DNA from: Novosphingobium fluoreni
GTDB lineage: Bacteria > Pseudomonadota > Alphaproteobacteria > Sphingomonadales > Sphingomonadaceae
Assembly (NCBI RefSeq): GCF_014196615.1
Contig: NZ_JACIDY010000008.1
Coordinates: 62,001 to 126,000 of the forward strand
DNA length: 64,000 bases
Reading direction: 5' to 3'
Shown here piece after piece: positions 47,049-56,636 of this stretch (its first letter is position 1; the number at the start of each line of letters is the position of its first letter). The position numbers were made by a program, and so were the translations under genes. The notes below the pieces were generated by a model, which made no database searches, was not told the origin of the DNA, and was given only the letters and a program-made list of their open reading frames with translations.

Positions 47049-47688
47049 CGCTCGCCCATTTGCACTCGAATGCGACAAGCAGGCAGCACCGGCAGTTTCG
47101 CCGCAATCCGAAAAAGTCTCCATTGAGCGGCATGGTTACCAACCTCCGGCGAGTTCGCGCTGGCTTGGTCTAGGCGGCACGAGCCTGCTCGGCGTGCTGC
47201 TGGTAGTCGCCTTCTTCGTCACCCTGTCGGTGCAATTCTCGCCCCCGCAGCCTCAAACCGCGCTCACCGTCTTCGACGTCGCCGCACCGGCATCACCTCC
47301 CGAAGCACAGCCGGAAGAAAAGGTGACGTCAGACAAGATGAGCAAACCGAAGGTGAGCGAATTTCCGGTTCCCGAACCCCTTCCACTTTCCATCCCCGTG
47401 GCACCAGCGCCTTCCGCTGCGCCGTCGAAAGTGGTGACGGTCGCTGACAGCCCGCCTCGACCCGAATCTGCTGCAATTAGGACATTTCCCGCACCGCCTG
47501 CGCCGCAACTGGCCAGTAATGGGCCGGACAGTTGGGAGGGGCGCGTACTGGCGCAACTGAACAGGCACCGCCGCTACCCTCGCTTGGCAATGTTTCGTCG
47601 GCAGCAAGGTGTTCCCTATCTGCGCTTCGTCATGGACCGGGACGGCAAGGTGCTCTCATCGACTTTTCGGAGCATTCGCCGCGAATGA
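47035..47688 (+). CDS. tonB: TonB-family energy transducer, C-terminally truncated
   Basis: A 217-residue TonB-like protein: an N-terminal transmembrane helix (GTSLLGVLLVVAFFVTLSV), a Pro/Val/Ala-rich periplasmic spacer, and the start of the TonB C-terminal domain (WEGRVLAQLNRHRRYPRLAM, YLRFVMDRDGKVLSS). About 50 residues of that domain, including the last strand that binds the receptor TonB box, are missing; the frame ends in TFRSIRRE. The break coincides with the 3' end of the convergent GMC oxidoreductase gene, so a rearrangement cut it. It is probably not functional. Confidence 0.8.
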   Translation: MLRNDARPFALECDKQAAPAVSPQSEKVSIERHGYQPPASSRWLGLGGTSLLGVLLVVAFFVTLSVQFSPPQPQTALTVFDVAAPASPPEAQPEEKVTSDKMSKPKVSEFPVPEPLPLSIPVAPAPSAAPSKVVTVADSPPRPESAAIRTFPAPPAPQLASNGPDSWEGRVLAQLNRHRRYPRLAMFRRQQGVPYLRFVMDRDGKVLSSTFRSIRRE

Positions 47689-49249
47689 AGGACGCTGCGC
47701 GTTCACCGACCATCATTGAGGATGCGAAGGTTCCAGCCGTAGTCAGCATCGGCAGAACCGACGCGTCTGCAACCCTCAACCCATCTACGCCCCTTACACG
47801 CAGTTTAGGGTCTACCACCGAGTCAGAGTCTGCGCCGAGACGGCACGTTCCGCCAGGATGAAACACGTTGCCTGCGTTCTCTTTAAGATGCTGTATCAGG
47901 GCTAGGCCATCTTCGGCCAATGGACCAGGGCGAAGCTCCTTGCTGACATATCTCTGCATGTCCGGTTGGGCTGCGATCCGCCGCGCGGTTCGCACCCCAT
48001 TGGCGAGGACCTCGATGTCTCTCGGATCGCTGAAGTAGCGCGTGTCGATCACCGGGGGCGCCATCGGGTCAGCAGAACGCAACCGCACCTGGCCTCTGCT
48101 ATAGGGTGTTCCCTGACGCACGCTTAACATGAAGCCGTGAGCCTGAGGCATCGTTTTCCATATACCCGGCCCAGGTCCCATGAGCGCCGAGGACAAAGCA
48201 ATATTGACGTCGGGGACCATTTCGCCCGGTGATGTCGCAATCACGCCGCCGGCGGAGAACGTTGTTTCTGCGAGGAAACCGTCTCGCTGGAAGGCATAAG
48301 CAAGCCCGCCAGCGATAGCGCGCAGTGGCGAGCGGAACCGGTAGGCCGTTACCGGCTGCGAAACTTCATACATCAAAGTGTAATTAGCGTGATTACTGAG
48401 GTTTCGGCCAACTGCAGGAACATCGCAGATTGCCTCGATGCCGAGCGCCCTCAATTCGTCTGCTGGTCCGATGCCCGATCCCAGCAGCAACTTGGGGGAG
48501 TTGATCGCGCCTGCCGAGATTATCACTTCACACTCTGCCCTTATCAACCTTTGTCCGTGGCGGTCAGCAATTGCTACGCCCACAGCCTTGCCTTTGTCGA
48601 CAAGGATGCGCAGGGTCCGGGTATCCCGCAGAACTGTCAGGTTGGACCTGTGCTTGACACCAAATCTTAAGGCAGCGCTTTGCCGGATTCCCCGGCCAAT
48701 CGCCACGTCGATTGGCCCAAAACTATTCAACACGTCGGAGTTAAGATCGCTCGCCCTTGCAAATCCGGCGCGCTCTGCAGCAGTAAGGAAGGCGTTGACG
48801 ATTGGCAGGTTTAAGGTCGACGGGCGGGTCATTATCGGACCGCTGCCACCTCGCCATTTGGTTTCACCGCCGGAATAGCTTTCAGATCGTTTAAAAAAAG
48901 GAAGCAGTTCGGCGAAGGACCACCCTGGAACCTGCCAGCGGTCGAACTCTGCGGGATGCCCGCGCGCATACAGCATTCCGTTGATGGATGTCCCTCCGCC
49001 CAAAATCTTGGCTTGCGTCAATGCCAATTGACGTCCGTCCATCGCAGCATTCGGTTCGGTCGAATACCCCCAGGACCATTGCGGCCGTGACCATGCCACG
49101 AAGCTAAACATCGGAATTCGGACCCAAGGGCTGGCATCGTTACCGCCGGCCTCGATCAGGCAAACCCGGCAGGCGCGATCTTCTGCCAGACGGACCGCTG
49201 TTATGCACCCGGCGGCTCCAGCTCCGACCACGATATAGTCGAATGACAT
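47630..49249 (-). CDS. GMC-family FAD-dependent oxidoreductase
   Basis: A 539-residue GMC oxidoreductase (choline/alcohol dehydrogenase-like). The FAD-binding Rossmann motif is VVGAGAAGCITAVRLAED at the N-terminus with the acidic strand CLIEAGG; GMC signature segments are ILGGGTSINGMLYARG and AGAINSPKLLLGSGIGP; the C-terminal catalytic His region reads NVFHPGGTCRLGADS. The last about 15 residues (ECSEKSMRAPC) run into the truncated tonB and are not native, so the true end was lost or moved at the junction. It would oxidise an alcohol of the adjacent pathway. Confidence 0.88.
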   Translation of the reverse strand: MSFDYIVVGAGAAGCITAVRLAEDRACRVCLIEAGGNDASPWVRIPMFSFVAWSRPQWSWGYSTEPNAAMDGRQLALTQAKILGGGTSINGMLYARGHPAEFDRWQVPGWSFAELLPFFKRSESYSGGETKWRGGSGPIMTRPSTLNLPIVNAFLTAAERAGFARASDLNSDVLNSFGPIDVAIGRGIRQSAALRFGVKHRSNLTVLRDTRTLRILVDKGKAVGVAIADRHGQRLIRAECEVIISAGAINSPKLLLGSGIGPADELRALGIEAICDVPAVGRNLSNHANYTLMYEVSQPVTAYRFRSPLRAIAGGLAYAFQRDGFLAETTFSAGGVIATSPGEMVPDVNIALSSALMGPGPGIWKTMPQAHGFMLSVRQGTPYSRGQVRLRSADPMAPPVIDTRYFSDPRDIEVLANGVRTARRIAAQPDMQRYVSKELRPGPLAEDGLALIQHLKENAGNVFHPGGTCRLGADSDSVVDPKLRVRGVDGLRVADASVLPMLTTAGTFASSMMVGERAASFIRGECSEKSMRAPCRPGP

Positions 49250-49340
49250 CAGGCAACCTTTTCGATCATGGGCACGAGAAACCGGCGCACGCAGCGCAAG
49301 CGTGTACGGTAAGGGGCGGGCCTAGGGGCAGAAACTTGGG

Positions 49341-50027
49341 TCAACTGTCCGGCTTTGACCAATGTTGATCGACAATACTGCCCCCTGCCCCGAGCGCAGC
49401 CTGGCTGCCTGCAGCCTTCGCAACGTGAGCGGCCCCTTGGCTGATGATTGCCTCGCACCACTCGACGTCGAAAACAATGATCCCATCGTGGTCGGCTGCG
49501 ATGACATCGCCAGGCCGGACCTCCACCCCGCCGACCGTGACCGGCACATTGACCTGGCTTACCTTTAACAAATTGTATGGCCCGAGCGGTGATAATCCTC
49601 GCGAGAAAACCGGGAAATTGCGCCCGTTTATCTCGTGGGTATCGCGTGCCGCACCGTCAGTAAGCAACCCGGTTATGCCGAGGGAGCGAGACCACACCGA
49701 GAACCCATCGCCGAACACGGCGCATTCACGTATTTCCGGCGATGCTACTGCGATCCATCCGCTGCCGGCCGCCTCGAAGCCCTCGAAAACTAGCATCATT
49801 CCGCTGTATTCCAGCTTCCCAACCGTCAAAGGTGTGGGGGAGCTGACGAGGGAGACGGTCAGCGCCCGACCGACCATTTTGGAGTACGGTAGGACCGGAC
49901 GGATTGCCGCATCCATCACCCGCGGCATATGGCCAAGCTCCATGATCGAATCAGCGATTAGCGCGGTAGTCATATTGTTCAACCGGCCGCGCAGCCGCTC
50001 ATCCAGTCCGCCCATCACTTCCATCAT
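49341..50027 (-). CDS. RraA-like / HMG-aldolase family protein
   Basis: A 228-residue RraA-fold protein with MTTALIADSIMELGHMPRVM, GWIAVASPEIRECAVFGDGF, LLTDGAARDTHEING and GVEVRPGDVIAADHDGIIVF. The GD-x20-R-D-like arrangement (DGAARD) is that of class II pyruvate aldolases such as 4-hydroxy-4-methyl-2-oxoglutarate aldolase, and of oxaloacetate decarboxylases. In a catabolic cluster, an aldolase or decarboxylase role is more likely than RNase E inhibition. It lies between the GMC and cyclase genes on the same strand. Confidence 0.82.
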   Translation of the reverse strand: MMEVMGGLDERLRGRLNNMTTALIADSIMELGHMPRVMDAAIRPVLPYSKMVGRALTVSLVSSPTPLTVGKLEYSGMMLVFEGFEAAGSGWIAVASPEIRECAVFGDGFSVWSRSLGITGLLTDGAARDTHEINGRNFPVFSRGLSPLGPYNLLKVSQVNVPVTVGGVEVRPGDVIAADHDGIIVFDVEWCEAIISQGAAHVAKAAGSQAALGAGGSIVDQHWSKPDS

Positions 50028-50107
50028 AGCCTCTTCTCATTTTGTTGTTTTGCAAGATTTGGCGGTGTAATTCTCTGTGTTCCGCCTGCGCCACCTCGAG
50101 GTCCGCG

Positions 50108-51016
50108 TCAGACGATCAACAACGGATTGATCGGGCTCCCGCTGGCGCCCATGATCGGAAGCGGCGCGGCAATGAACATCCCACGATTCACCCCATCAGA
50201 GATCGGCTGGCGCAGATCGAGGTGTTCCAGCAGCGGTATTCCGCGGTTCACCAAAAGCTCGAGGTGCAGTTGTAGAAAAGTGGTGGACTGGCTGCTCATG
50301 ATTTCGACAGCCGGATTGTCAGCCCCGATGGCAGCCACATCCCGATCGATCAAATATTCAGCGCCGCTCATCCCCAGACCTGGGACATCGTAAAGTGAGG
50401 GCGGCATCCCATTTGCCTCACCGGCAAAGTAATGGCCAAGCCAGCCGGTATGCAGCAAGACAATGTCGCCGGCGCGTATCTCGATATCCTGGCGCCGCTC
50501 GGCGGCGGCGATCATCTTCCCGGAAATCGCAACTGTTTCGTCGAGCACCGGAGCGCCCACAAGCCCCGCGAAATCGAGAAGGACCGCCCGTGACACGATG
50601 CCGCCCATCTTCTCGATCCCGCAATGCTGGGCACCATCGGCAGTCTTGAAGCTGTTGCTCGGAAAACCATTATAAAGCTTCCAGTCCGAATATACGTGGC
50701 ACAGCGCATCGATGTGGGTGCCGTTATGTGTCGCTGCGATAAGCATATCAGCGTTCGGTCCAGTGCCCGAAGGAACGCCACCATTGAGATGGCGCGGTTG
50801 GTCTTGGTCATTAACCGTGGTAAGTCGTTGGGGAGGGCCGCGATGCGGGAAGATCGGCACCCCCGTGCGCTGGATCGGAATGGCCAGCGAATAGATCTTA
50901 CCACGTTCGACCAGTCGGGATGCTGAGATAACCTCGTTGTGGCCGATCAGGTTCAACGCTCCGCGCTCGTCCGCTGGACCCCATCGCCCCCACCATGTGT
51001 CGGATCTCGAAGTCAT
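50108..51016 (-). CDS. Cyclase/kynurenine-formamidase-like family hydrolase
   Basis: A 302-residue member of the cyclase (PF04199) family with the metal-binding HNGTHIDALCH motif. WGRWGPADERGALNLI at the N-terminus and IRAGDIVLLHTGWLGHYF are typical of the longer, uncharacterised group in aromatic and cyclic-compound degradation clusters. The family includes amidases and lactone or ring hydrolases. Its ATG overlaps the stop of the upstream acyl-CoA-dehydrogenase-like gene by four bases. Confidence 0.87.
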   Translation of the reverse strand: MTSRSDTWWGRWGPADERGALNLIGHNEVISASRLVERGKIYSLAIPIQRTGVPIFPHRGPPQRLTTVNDQDQPRHLNGGVPSGTGPNADMLIAATHNGTHIDALCHVYSDWKLYNGFPSNSFKTADGAQHCGIEKMGGIVSRAVLLDFAGLVGAPVLDETVAISGKMIAAAERRQDIEIRAGDIVLLHTGWLGHYFAGEANGMPPSLYDVPGLGMSGAEYLIDRDVAAIGADNPAVEIMSSQSTTFLQLHLELLVNRGIPLLEHLDLRQPISDGVNRGMFIAAPLPIMGASGSPINPLLIV

Positions 51017-52236
51017 GCCGGGTTCATCGGCTGCTGCAGTTCTTGCCACGCGCATTCCACGAGCGTTTGGCCAGATGTGACCAGATGAATATTGTCGATA
51101 TGAAGGTGTAGTGTGGCCACTTCTGCATCACGTATCACCCGGCCTAGATTGGACGGATTGCGGAATGCCTGGCTTGCAGCCCACAGCCGGGCAAACGAGA
51201 CGACCTCGTCAGCCACGCGATGAACCCAGACTGCGGCCTGATGCGCCCGTGCCCGCGTTTCGTTGCCAACGGCGCCGTCCCGTTTTGCCTGTTCGATGGC
51301 CTCCTTGTAGATTGCGATCAAATAGGCGCGTGCGCTGCGGTACTTTGCGTCTGCTTTGGCAAACTCGAAGTCGAACACGGGGTACTGATCGACTGTCGTG
51401 GGGTAGCCCCTGCGGACCTTGCCGGTTGCGATGGTGGCGACTTCCTGAAGCGCTCGCTTCATCAGCCCCAGGGTTACGGCAGAATGTCCGGCCCATGCAG
51501 ACAGATCCTTGCCCAAATAGAACACGGGATCTTTGCGCACAGGTGCGGTCGAATAGGCATCGATGATATATGTGTCTGGTATGAAGGCTTCTTTGACCAC
51601 AATGTCGTGGCTGCCTGTCCCCTTCAGGCCTGTTACGTCCCAGTTGCGGCTGATGACGCCCGAATCCCTGGGGGTTACTGCATAGAGCGCTTGTGGCTTG
51701 CCATCGGGGCCTTGGATGGGCTTGCCCTCTCGATCTGTCACAAGGAAGCCCAGGCCGAGCCAGGTCGCCCAGTCAGACCCGCTGCTAAAGGGCCACGTAC
51801 CGGAGATCAGGTATCCACCCTCGATTTTTACCCCCGTGCCGGTCGGGGCGGCGGCACCTGCGAAGCGAGGCGTGGGTTTGCCGGTAAGAAACAGTTCGGT
51901 CGAGGATTCCAGCGGCAGGTAGCCGGCGTGCAGCAAGACGCCAATCCAATAGACCATGGTGACCCAGCCAGTTGATCCATCGGCGCGGGCAAGTTCTTCC
52001 AGAACCTCGATCATGTCGATCACCGAGCCACCGCTGCCACCGGCCGACTCCGGAACGCCTACAGCAAACAGGCCCTGCGCCTGCAGCGCATCGACCACCC
52101 CGCTTGTCAGTTTGCCGTCTGTTTCGATCCTGTTGGCGTCGCCCTCGATGAGCGGCGCCAGACACCTCGCCTTTTCGACATGGCAGGACCTCTCACTCTG
52201 AGGGGCAAGGAGAGGCCGGAGGGGTTTAATGGCCAC
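51013..52236 (-). CDS. Acyl-CoA-dehydrogenase-fold flavoprotein (type 2 C-terminal domain)
   Basis: A 407-residue protein with the ACAD fold: GLFAVGVPESAGGSGGSVID in the N-terminal domain, GGYLISGTWPFSSGSDWATW in the middle, VTGLKGTGSHDIVVKEAFIP, and a C-terminal domain of the type-2 class (SARAYLIAIYKEAIEQAKRD). That class includes flavin-dependent monooxygenases such as HsaA/DszC-like enzymes as well as dehydrogenases. The catalytic Glu of true ACADs is not obvious, so a monooxygenase is plausible. It is the first gene of the cyclase-RraA-GMC run. No reductase gene is adjacent. Confidence 0.85.
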   Translation of the reverse strand: MAIKPLRPLLAPQSERSCHVEKARCLAPLIEGDANRIETDGKLTSGVVDALQAQGLFAVGVPESAGGSGGSVIDMIEVLEELARADGSTGWVTMVYWIGVLLHAGYLPLESSTELFLTGKPTPRFAGAAAPTGTGVKIEGGYLISGTWPFSSGSDWATWLGLGFLVTDREGKPIQGPDGKPQALYAVTPRDSGVISRNWDVTGLKGTGSHDIVVKEAFIPDTYIIDAYSTAPVRKDPVFYLGKDLSAWAGHSAVTLGLMKRALQEVATIATGKVRRGYPTTVDQYPVFDFEFAKADAKYRSARAYLIAIYKEAIEQAKRDGAVGNETRARAHQAAVWVHRVADEVVSFARLWAASQAFRNPSNLGRVIRDAEVATLHLHIDNIHLVTSGQTLVECAWQELQQPMNPA

Positions 52237-52506
52237 GTGTCTTCCTTTCGTTTGATTGGGATTCGAGCCGCTTCAACCGGGACACAAGGCGGCGGTGCCA
52301 GCGAGCGCGGTGGCTCTGAAACTCACTTGGGCAGCTCTTCAAATCTGCGACCAGATTAATCGTTATCCTGACGTTATGGGCACTATTGTGAATATAGCTT
52401 TGATTCCTTTAGGTCAATGATTTGCTTGGCCACCGCGAGGCTGACGTTAGGCAACTTAGTTGGCAAACGCCGGCCCCGCTTATTCTCACGCTGGGCTGCT
52501 CATGTG

Positions 52507-53331
52507 TTAAGCGACAAGCCCATTGGTTCGGGCATCGCCAATAATGCCTCCTCCATCGACCATGAGGGTTTGACCAGTCATGCAGGCGGCAAGGTTCGAC
52601 CCACAGAACAGCACGGCGCGCGCGATGTCATCTGGATAGGCCCCACGACCGAGCGGAATGTCTGAAAGCCCCACGGGACGGAACTCGCGTCCCAGCATCC
52701 TTGCCACGCCGGGTGCTGCGGTGCTTCCCGGGGCGACTGCCATAACGCGTATGCGGTGTTCGGCAAGTTCGAGCGCAAATGCCGGGGTCAGGCCGACGAC
52801 GCCATGCTTCGCCGCGGCGTAGACACCGAGGCCCTTCTTCGCCCTAAACGCGAACATTGATGCGATATTGATAATAACGCCCTGGTCGGGCTTACAGGCG
52901 ATCATCAGTCTCCCTGCGGCCTGCGTGCACAGGAAGACGCCCTTCATGTTAACTGCGATCCCGTCGTCCCACGTTGCCTCTTCGGTGTCGAGCAGCAAGG
53001 ACCAGGGGAACAGGCCGGCATTGTTTACCCAGACATCAATCCCCCCGAGGATCCTTCGAGTCGCGTCACAGAAATCGCTGATGGATCTTGCGTCAGTTAC
53101 GTTTAGTTCATTCGCTTGGCATATCACTCCGAAACGTGCACCCATGTGACGAGCAGTTTCTTTGGCCAGCACAAGATTGATATCCCCGATCATGACATTG
53201 GCGCCAGCCTCCGCCATGCGTCCGACGATTGCCGCGCCTATGCCTTCCGCGCCGCCCGTGACTGCGACCTGTCGGCCTTTGTAAGACATGAGTTGATCAA
53301 GGGGCCTTAAGGAGTGGTCACTGACTACCAT
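52507..53331 (-). CDS. Short-chain dehydrogenase/reductase (SDR)
   Basis: A 274-residue classical SDR: cofactor motif TGGAEGIG, Asp of MIGDIN pointing to NAD rather than NADP, NNAG, catalytic Ser region INIASMFAF, and active-site YAAAKHG. The C-terminal part ends in TGQTLMVDGGGIIGD, typical of the family. The ATG at 53331 has GGAG 12 bases upstream; a later ATG at 53289 (MSYKGRQVAV) would give a 260-residue core. It lies downstream of the TonB receptor on the same strand and may oxidise an alcohol intermediate. Confidence 0.9.
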   Translation of the reverse strand: MVVSDHSLRPLDQLMSYKGRQVAVTGGAEGIGAAIVGRMAEAGANVMIGDINLVLAKETARHMGARFGVICQANELNVTDARSISDFCDATRRILGGIDVWVNNAGLFPWSLLLDTEEATWDDGIAVNMKGVFLCTQAAGRLMIACKPDQGVIINIASMFAFRAKKGLGVYAAAKHGVVGLTPAFALELAEHRIRVMAVAPGSTAAPGVARMLGREFRPVGLSDIPLGRGAYPDDIARAVLFCGSNLAACMTGQTLMVDGGGIIGDARTNGLVA

Positions 53332-53438
53332 GTAATGACTCCGATCGAATTCGGGCAGGCGACCGGGCATTCCACGCCCCGGGGCGGGATGAGGTGGGTG
53401 ATCCGGGTCGGCGGCTGGCCGGCCCGGATCATCTGGGT

Positions 53439-55631
53439 TCAGAAGGAGTAGGATGCGGACACACCGACTTGGCGTGGCGCACCATAGATGACGGGAAGCT
53501 GGCCGGTTGACGGATTGCTGCCGACGATCACAGCATTGTTGAAGAGGTTGCGCCCGTAGATCGCGAAGCGGATCCCGTTCCTGTCGAGGTAGATTTGACC
53601 GGACAGATCCTCATAGGCATCGTTTTTGATCGTGCCGAGGTTGTCGAACTTCTGAGCGCTTGAATGATAGAGATTCGCATCCGCACCGAGCTGCCCGAAG
53701 TGGTATTCATGCGACCAACTCAATCCGATTGTACCAGATAGTTTGGGTGCCTTCAGTAGGCGCAAGCCGCTCGCATCGCCCAGTGAGGCAACGGGGGGGC
53801 CGAACCCGGCCTGGTTGAAGGTCAGAAACTGCGCCACGGGGAAATCGGCATATTTTGCCGTAGGCATGTAATTGAAGGCCACCGTGAGCCGTAGATTTTG
53901 CGTTGCCCGAACCCAGCCTTCCACATCGAATCCATCCATTTTCGCCTTAGCGGCGTTTTGCGTGGTAGCTAGCGCCACACCCGGGACGAAGGCCGTCAGC
54001 TGAAGATCCTTGTAGTCGTAGTGGTAGTAAGCCAGATTGAGGGCGTAGTCGCGTCGCGCGGTCTTGAAGCCCACTTCGTAAGCGGTCAATTTTTCAGGCC
54101 TGACTAACAAGTTAAGTGTACGGTAGGGCTCGAAGGCTCGCGGCAACTGGCCGCTCTTAAACCCTTGGCTGAAGGTGGCATAAGCACTGGTCGACGGATT
54201 GAATTCATACCGAAGCGAAGCTCTTGGCGTGAAGGAACTGTCCTGGATGCCGGGGAAATCGGTTAACGCGATGCCATTAAGACTATTCTTCGGGGTCTTT
54301 TTTTCGTTACTGTACCGGCCGCCGAGAATCAGGTGAATGTGGTCCGTCAGATCGAGATTGCCTTCGGCGTAAACCGCATAGGCCGTCGTGCGAGTGGTAT
54401 CCACTGTTGCAATCACAGGGACATTGAAGTTAGTGCCCGACAAGGCTCGGGTGTCCTGCGTGGTACCAAAATCACGATAGAGAAAGGCGCCAGTGGTGAA
54501 GGAGAATATGCCGAACGTCTTTGAGGTAAAGTTTAGATCCTGCGACAGCGATTCGTGGTAATTATTGTAGTCAGGCCAGTAGGTACAGCGAAGTGCGGTA
54601 AAGCACTGCTGAGACCATGCGGCGGCCGGCCCGGTCTGTGACCGCTGGTTGACCTTGCTGTACGTGGTGACTGCGGTGAGACTGCCGACATCCAGATCAA
54701 ACGTACCCTTCAGGCTTGCCGAGATTGTTTTCAGACGGAGATGCTGTGGCTTGCCCGGTATATTCGATACCTCCCAAGGGCGGGTCGGCAGAACTGCATC
54801 GGGAAATCCCGCCGCGATCGTTGCTTTGTTCAGCGCCGCTCTGTTGGAAGTAGAGTAATCATCCTGCCACGAATAAAATCCAGTCAAGAGGAACTTTGCG
54901 CGCTCACTCGGTTCGAACAGGAGCTTGCCCCGGACGCCGTAGAGGGACTGCTCGCCTGTGCGCTTGTTGCTTGCAATATCCTGCAGGAAACCCTGATTAT
55001 GGCGGGCATAACCCGCAATGCTTACCGCCAGCTTGTCCTGCACCAAGGGGCCGGTGATGAAGCCGCTGCCGCTGAACTCGGTAGCATCGCGCGCCCCCCC
55101 CGTGTACAGGCCGGCTGTTCCGATGATCTTCCCGCCAAGCTCATATTTCGGTTCTTTTGTGAAGATCTGGACCGCGCCACCGGTGGCGTTGCGACCGAAG
55201 AGGGTTCCCTGCGGTCCCTTGACGACCTCGATCCGCTCGACATCAGGCAGTTCGAACTGAGCGCCAAACATGGCCGGCTGGTATGAACCGTCAAGGTAGA
55301 TCGCCACCGGACTCTCGCTGCTTGACGCGAAGGAGGTGGTGGTGACTCCGCGGAGCGATGGCTGGGCGAACAGTTCATTTTGAGCAAAGTTGAGGCCTGC
55401 CACCAGCTTGCCGATGTCGCTGATGGAGCGAACGCCTGCCGCTTCGATCCGCTCGGCGCTCTGGACGCTGACCGTGACCGGGACGTCCTGAAGCTTCTCC
55501 TCCCGGCGCTGCGCCGTGACCAGAATTTCCGCGTCCGTGCTCTCGACCCTTTCGGTCTGCGCGAAAGCAGGAATGGCCGTGGAACACACGCTTGCCGCGG
55601 ATGCTATAATAAATATATTTACTCCCCTCAT
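53439..55631 (-). CDS. TonB-dependent receptor (intact)
   Basis: A 730-residue outer-membrane receptor of the type abundant in sphingomonads. A signal peptide (1-24, ending AFA) precedes a TonB-box-like EILVTAQRREEKLQDVPVTV, the plug (PDVERIEVVKGPQGTLFGRN, ATGGAVQIFT) and a barrel ending in the aromatic VGVSASYSF. These lineage-specific receptors usually import organic substrates rather than siderophores. It is the first gene of the run toward the SDR, has an A+T-rich leader, and a perfect palindrome lies 130 bp upstream, so the nearby TetR protein may control it. Confidence 0.93.
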   Translation of the reverse strand: MRGVNIFIIASAASVCSTAIPAFAQTERVESTDAEILVTAQRREEKLQDVPVTVSVQSAERIEAAGVRSISDIGKLVAGLNFAQNELFAQPSLRGVTTTSFASSSESPVAIYLDGSYQPAMFGAQFELPDVERIEVVKGPQGTLFGRNATGGAVQIFTKEPKYELGGKIIGTAGLYTGGARDATEFSGSGFITGPLVQDKLAVSIAGYARHNQGFLQDIASNKRTGEQSLYGVRGKLLFEPSERAKFLLTGFYSWQDDYSTSNRAALNKATIAAGFPDAVLPTRPWEVSNIPGKPQHLRLKTISASLKGTFDLDVGSLTAVTTYSKVNQRSQTGPAAAWSQQCFTALRCTYWPDYNNYHESLSQDLNFTSKTFGIFSFTTGAFLYRDFGTTQDTRALSGTNFNVPVIATVDTTRTTAYAVYAEGNLDLTDHIHLILGGRYSNEKKTPKNSLNGIALTDFPGIQDSSFTPRASLRYEFNPSTSAYATFSQGFKSGQLPRAFEPYRTLNLLVRPEKLTAYEVGFKTARRDYALNLAYYHYDYKDLQLTAFVPGVALATTQNAAKAKMDGFDVEGWVRATQNLRLTVAFNYMPTAKYADFPVAQFLTFNQAGFGPPVASLGDASGLRLLKAPKLSGTIGLSWSHEYHFGQLGADANLYHSSAQKFDNLGTIKNDAYEDLSGQIYLDRNGIRFAIYGRNLFNNAVIVGSNPSTGQLPVIYGAPRQVGVSASYSF

Positions 55632-56048
55632 TTCTCTCCCTTTCTATGAATATTATAAAGTTTTAGGTTTGGTAATATTTTTTATAATGATTATTATATA
55701 TTTATGGGCGACCACGTGTCGGTGGAAGGCTGCCACGCCTTGATGTCACCCCTCACTTCCCGTTAGTGATACTAACGAATCGTTAGCGGATAAATGTATA
55801 AGATATGCATTATATGTTTACAAGCCCGTTAGCATTCCGCTTGAAGCGTAGGAAAAGGCTTGGTGCGCCGCAGCGGCAGAGGGGCACAAATCACCCCGCC
55901 GGACGGGAAATACCGGCTCTCGGCGATCACTGTCCCGAAGATTGCAAGTGAGCCCCCAAGGCCGAACCCGGCTTCAGTGCTGGCACCGACGGAGCGTTAT
56001 AGCTAGGGCGGGACGAGTTTAGGGGGGCATATTCAGTAAGCCCCCTCC
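55632..56048. other. A+T-rich promoter region of the TonB receptor gene
   Basis: No gene is seen in these 417 bp. Bases 55640-55700 are strongly A+T rich, fitting the receptor promoter and leader. The operator-like palindrome at 55761 and a further CGTTAG half-site at 55827-55832 lie upstream of it. From about 55860 on the sequence is G+C rich and featureless up to the IS481 remnant. Confidence 0.5.
55761..55786. promoter_or_regulatory. TetR-type operator candidate upstream of the TonB receptor
   Basis: CGTTAGTGATACTAACG (55761-55777) is a perfect palindrome of 7-bp arms around GAT. The half-site CGTTAG recurs at 55781-55786, three bases further, and again at 55827. Size and symmetry suit a TetR-family dimer; a tetR gene lies about 0.9 kb away. 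Confidence 0.65.
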
Positions 56049-56480
56049 CTAGGTGTCGAGTCCCGGCAATTGGTGGACCAGCCTGACAAAGAACCGCTTT
56101 GGTCCCGAAGTTCAGATTTTGCAGATGTGTTCGAGGGTGTGAGGCCGCCGAGCACCTTAAGCCTGCGAGCGAAATTGTTAGATGCAGGGTCAACGGTTGA
56201 GTGCATAGAGGCAGTCATCCGGCGGCAACAGCGCAGTCCGCCGGAATGCGACAATCATCGCCTGTTCCACTTTTGTCAAAGTTATGGAATGAGGTGGCCT
56301 TCGGTCTGGCCTTCAGATCCTCGACGGTCGCTATCTTGGACCACTTGACTACTGTCTTCGGATCGATCTCCAAAGCCCGGCTCAACGCCGCGAGGGGAGC
56401 TTGCGATCGCTATATCGCTGCTCGGACAGCGCGCGTGGTCGTGGCGCTTTGCGCTCCCGTGACGTGCTTGCCCGATATGG
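56049..56480 (-). pseudogene. IS481-family transposase remnant with internal deletion
   Basis: In one minus-strand frame: LAALSRALEIDPKTVVKWSK, IATVEDLKARPKATSF (helix-turn-helix part), then after a shift LTKVEQAMIVAFRR and LLPPDDCLYA, then a jump to the C-terminal tail LEHICKI-stop-TSGPKRF and HQLPGLDT with its TAG at 56049-56051. These are the first and last parts of an IS481-type transposase; the DDE core is missing and stops are present. Confidence 0.65.
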
Positions 56481-56636
56481 CTTCCTTCCATTCAAACGAA
56501 AGGATCGCTCCATCATACTATCAGATCAATCGCCTAAAGCCCGTAAAAGGGTGACCTGCCATGAGTGGTATCGTAGTAAGATAATCTCGTCGTACCATTG
56601 CAAGCGAGCTATTCAACTTCCGCCCCGACCTCTCGG

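Noticed and set aside
55927..56348. Short overlapping frames on both strands near 56 kb
   Set aside because: They are pieces and mirrors of the IS481 remnant.
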